From Paratinospora sagittata (lineage: Eukaryota; Streptophyta; Magnoliopsida; Ranunculales; Menispermaceae), in assembly GCA_035771175.1 (NCBI GenBank), contig CM069593.1, forward strand, positions 33,616,741-33,680,740: 64,000 nt of DNA. Reading direction: 5' to 3'. A model generated the notes under the pieces. The model did no database searches. It saw nothing but the letters and a program-made list of their open reading frames with translations, and was not told the DNA's origin. Positions 61,201 to 64,000 of the stretch are shown one piece after another (within the stretch, counting starts at the first letter, position 1; every line of letters starts with the position of its first letter). Made by a program: the position numbers and the translations under genes.

Positions 61201-64000
61201 TTGACTGACTAGTATATTGATTGACCAATCGGCACGTAGATTTTAAATAACCACAACTTATTCGTTTTGACTATGGTTTGAGTAATTTAAAATGAGTTGG
61301 ATGGAGAAAGAGAATATCTACAAATTCATAGGCTGTAACTTACTTTCGGAACACCGGTAACCGTTGATTTCTACTTTGAATATTTAGTAGGAACTGGTCC
61401 AGTCACCGATTACTAAAAAGTCACCGGAAGTTGCTGGTTTTTTAGATCGTGTCCTCATATTTCCAACACATTTTGAATTACTCAAATTGGAGTTAAAACG
61501 AAAGAGTTATGGTCTTTTGACGTTTACTTATTGATCGGTCAATCGATATGCCGGTCGGTAAGCAAACTTATATATCAATCAACTATCTTTTGGATCGACA
61601 ACTTAGTTCACTGACTTGTATATTGGTTGACCAATCGGTACGTAAATTTTAAATAACGACAACTTTTTCGTTTCAACTATGGTTTGAGTAATTGAAAATG
61701 ACTTTGATGGAGAAAGAGAATATCTACAAATTCATATGTTGTAGCTTACTTTCGGAACACCGGTCACCGTTGATTAGTACTTTAAATATTTAGTAGCAAC
61801 TGGTCCGGTTACTTATTACTGGAAAGTCACTCAAAGTTGCTGCTTTTTTTTATCCTGTCCACATATTTCCAACACATTTTGAATTTGTCAAATCGAATTT
61901 AAAAGGAAAGAGTTATGGTCATTTCAAGTTTATTTATCGATTGGTCAATTGATATGTCGGTCGGTAAGCAAACTTATATAGCAATCAACTACCTTTTGGA
62001 TCGATAAGTTAGTTGACTGACTAGTATATTGATTGACCAATCGGTACGTAAATTTTAAATAACCACAACTTTTTCGTTTTAACTATGGTTTGAGTAATTC
62101 AAAATGAGTTGGATGGAGAAAGAGAATATCTACAAATTCATATGTTGTAGCTTACTTTCGGAACACCGGTCACCGTTGATTTGTACTTTAAATAATTAGT
62201 AGCAACTGGTCCGGTCACTGGTTACTGGAAAGTCACTCAAAGCTGCTGGTTTTTTGGATCCTGTCCACATATTTCCAACACATTTTGAATTACTCAAATC
62301 GGAGTTAAAACGGAAGCGTTATGGTCATTTCAAGTTTATTTATCGATTGGTCAATTGATATGTCGGTCGGTAAGCAAACTTATATAGCAATCAACTACCT
62401 TTTGGATCGATAAGTTAGTTGACTGACTAGTATATTGATTGACCAATTGGTACGTAAATTTTAAATAACCACAACTTTTTCGTTTTAACTGTGGTTTGAG
62501 TAATTGAAAATGAGTTTGATGGAGAAAGGGAATATCTACAAATTCATATGCTGTAGCTTACTTTCGGAACACCAGTCACCGTTGATTAGTACTTTAAATA
62601 TTTAGTAGCAACTGGTCCGGTCACTGATTACTGGAAAGTCCCTTAAAGTTGCTGCTTTTTTGGATCTTGTCCACATACTTCCAACACATTTTGAATTAGT
62701 TAAATTGGAGTTAAAACGAAAGAGTTATGGTCATTTCAAGTTTATTTATCGATTGGTCAATTGATATGTCCGTCGGTAAGCAAACTTATATAGCAATCAA
62801 CTACCTTTTGGATCGATAAGTTAGTCGACTGACTAGTATATTGATTGACCAATCGGTACGTAAATTTTAAATAACCACAACTTTTTCGTTTTAACTATGG
62901 TTTGAGTAATTCAAAATGAGTTGGATGCACAAAGAGAATATCTACAAATTCATATGTTGTAGCTTACTTCCGGAACACCGGTTACCTCTGATTAGTACTT
63001 TAAATAATTAGTAGCAACGGGTCCGGTCACTGATTACTGGAAAGTCACTCAAAGCTGCTGGTTTTTTGGATCCTATCCTCATATTTCCAACACATTTTGA
63101 ATTACTCAAATCAGAGTTAAAACGGAAGAGTTATGGTCATTTCAAGTTTATTTATCCATTGGTCAATTGATATGTCGGTCGGTAAGCAAACTTATAAAGC
63201 AATCAACTACCTTTTGGATAGATAAGTTCGTTGACTGACTAGTATATTGATTGACCAATCGGTACGTAAATTTTAAATAACCACACCTTATTCGTTTTGA
63301 CTATGGTTTGAGTAATTTAAAATGAGTTGGATGGAGAAAGAGAATATCTACAAATTCATAGGCTGTAATTTACATTCGGAACACCGGTAACCGTTGATTT
63401 GTACATTGAATATTTAGTAGGATCTGGTCTGGACACCGATTACTAAAAAGTCACCGAAAGCTGCTGGTTTTTTAGATCGTGTCCTCATATTTCCAACACA
63501 TTTTGAATTACTCAAATTGGAGTTAAAACGAAAGAGTTATGGTCTTTTGACGTTTACTTATTGATTGGTCTATCGATATGCCTGTCGGTAAGTAAACTTA
63601 TATATCAATCAACTATCTTTTGGATCGACAACTTAGTTGACTGACTTGTATATTGGTTGACCAATCGGTACGTAACTTTTAAATAACCACAACTTTTTCA
63701 TTTTAACTATGGTTTGAGTAATTCAAAATGAGTTGGATGGAGAAAGACAATATCTACAAATTCATATGTTGTAGCTTACTTTCGGAACACCGGTCACCGT
63801 TGATTAGTACTTTAAATAATTAGTAGCAACTGGTCCGGTCTCTGATTACTGGAAAGTTACTCAAAGCTGCTAGTTTTTTGGATCCTACCCACATATTTCC
63901 AACACATTTTGAATTACTCAAATCGGAGTTAAAACGCAAGAGTTATGGTCATTTCTAGTTTATTTATCGATTGGTCAATTGATATGTCGGTCGGTAAGCA
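52209..64000 (+). repeat. Array 2, mixed monomers without a long regular higher-order unit
   Basis: About 29 monomers of 405-407 bp, more diverged from one another than in the regular units. Short-range duplications are visible: a two-monomer repeat (GGAACCCCGGTCACC with TTTAGATATTTAG near 54858 and 55669, 811 bp apart), and a shared variant (ACACTCTGAATTTGTC) near 53756 and 57004, eight monomers apart. Monomers with the TTATAAAGC/GATAAGTTCG marker reappear near 55480, 56290 and 63195. No gene or transposon is seen. Confidence 0.9.

Larger units (their letters stand above)
33520..64000 (+). repeat. Satellite array 2, ~406-bp monomer, about 75 copies
   Basis: The anchor TTGATATGTCGG (or TCGATATGCCTG) recurs at 33531, 33937, 34343, 34749, 35155, 35561, 35968, 36374, 36780, 37186 and onward to 63979; (63979-33531)/75 is 406.0. 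All copies have one orientation. Two monomer classes are visible: class A (TTGATATGTCGGTCGG, GATAAGTTAGTTGAC) and class B (TCGATATGCCTGTCGG, GACAACTTAGTTGAC, with GACGTTTACTTATTG upstream). Stops are dense in all frames and no open frame of note exists. The array continues past the window. I see no similarity to array 1, and I do not recognise the family. Confidence 0.97.

Noticed and set aside
33531..64000. CENP-B-box-like word TTTCGGAACACCGGTC in array 2 monomers
   Set aside because: It has the TTCG...A...CGG elements, but the spacing is one base short and the final CGGG is not matched; plants are not known to use this box in the mammalian way.
33531..64000. Relationship between the 406-bp and 1,190-bp satellites (1,190 is roughly three times 400)
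   Set aside because: No shared blocks are seen beyond general A/T richness, and the 1,190-bp unit has no ~400-bp internal period.

Overview
This window is gene-free satellite heterochromatin, almost certainly from a plant nuclear genome. The plant assignment rests on two long AT-rich tandem arrays with higher-order structure, plus a Ty3/gypsy-type solo LTR (Tekay/Del-like text) and a small element with tRNA-promoter-like boxes. I see no protein gene, rRNA, tRNA, CRISPR array or bacterial operon. The only recurrent open frames are short, come back once per satellite monomer, and begin with GTG or TTG rather than ATG, so I do not call them genes. The location could be centromeric, pericentromeric or subtelomeric heterochromatin; sequence alone cannot say which.

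Array 1 (1 to 33272) is about 26 head-to-tail copies of a ~1,190-bp monomer. It opens with two nearly identical 2,800-bp units (1-2800, 2801-5600). Each unit has two monomers, and the second monomer carries the same 450-bp foldback transposon flanked by a 5-bp target duplication. From 5601 on, the monomers are more diverged and show mosaic sharing at multiples of two, three and six monomers. One monomer is split at 23968-25412 by a ~1.45-kb solo LTR with its own 20-bp subrepeats and TATA box. Each monomer also carries a cluster of degenerate palindromes around TAGCGYGYTA and a nested hairpin.

A 250-bp element (33273 to ~33520) sits exactly between the two arrays. Its ends match the foldback transposon, but its middle is different. 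Array 1 stops mid-monomer on its left side and array 2 begins on its right side.

Array 2 (~33520 to 64000) is about 75 head-to-tail copies of an unrelated ~406-bp monomer. About 244 bp of each monomer is a long imperfect inverted repeat (two 87-bp arms, 70-bp centre). Higher-order structure changes along the array. First comes an eight-monomer unit of ~3,248 bp (three full copies plus one copy shortened to four monomers through a hybrid monomer). Next is a local run of three near-identical monomers, then two copies of a six-monomer 2,437-bp unit, and finally a mixed region to the window end. The arrays record repeated unequal exchange and local conversion, with transposable elements at one array boundary and inside a higher-order unit.
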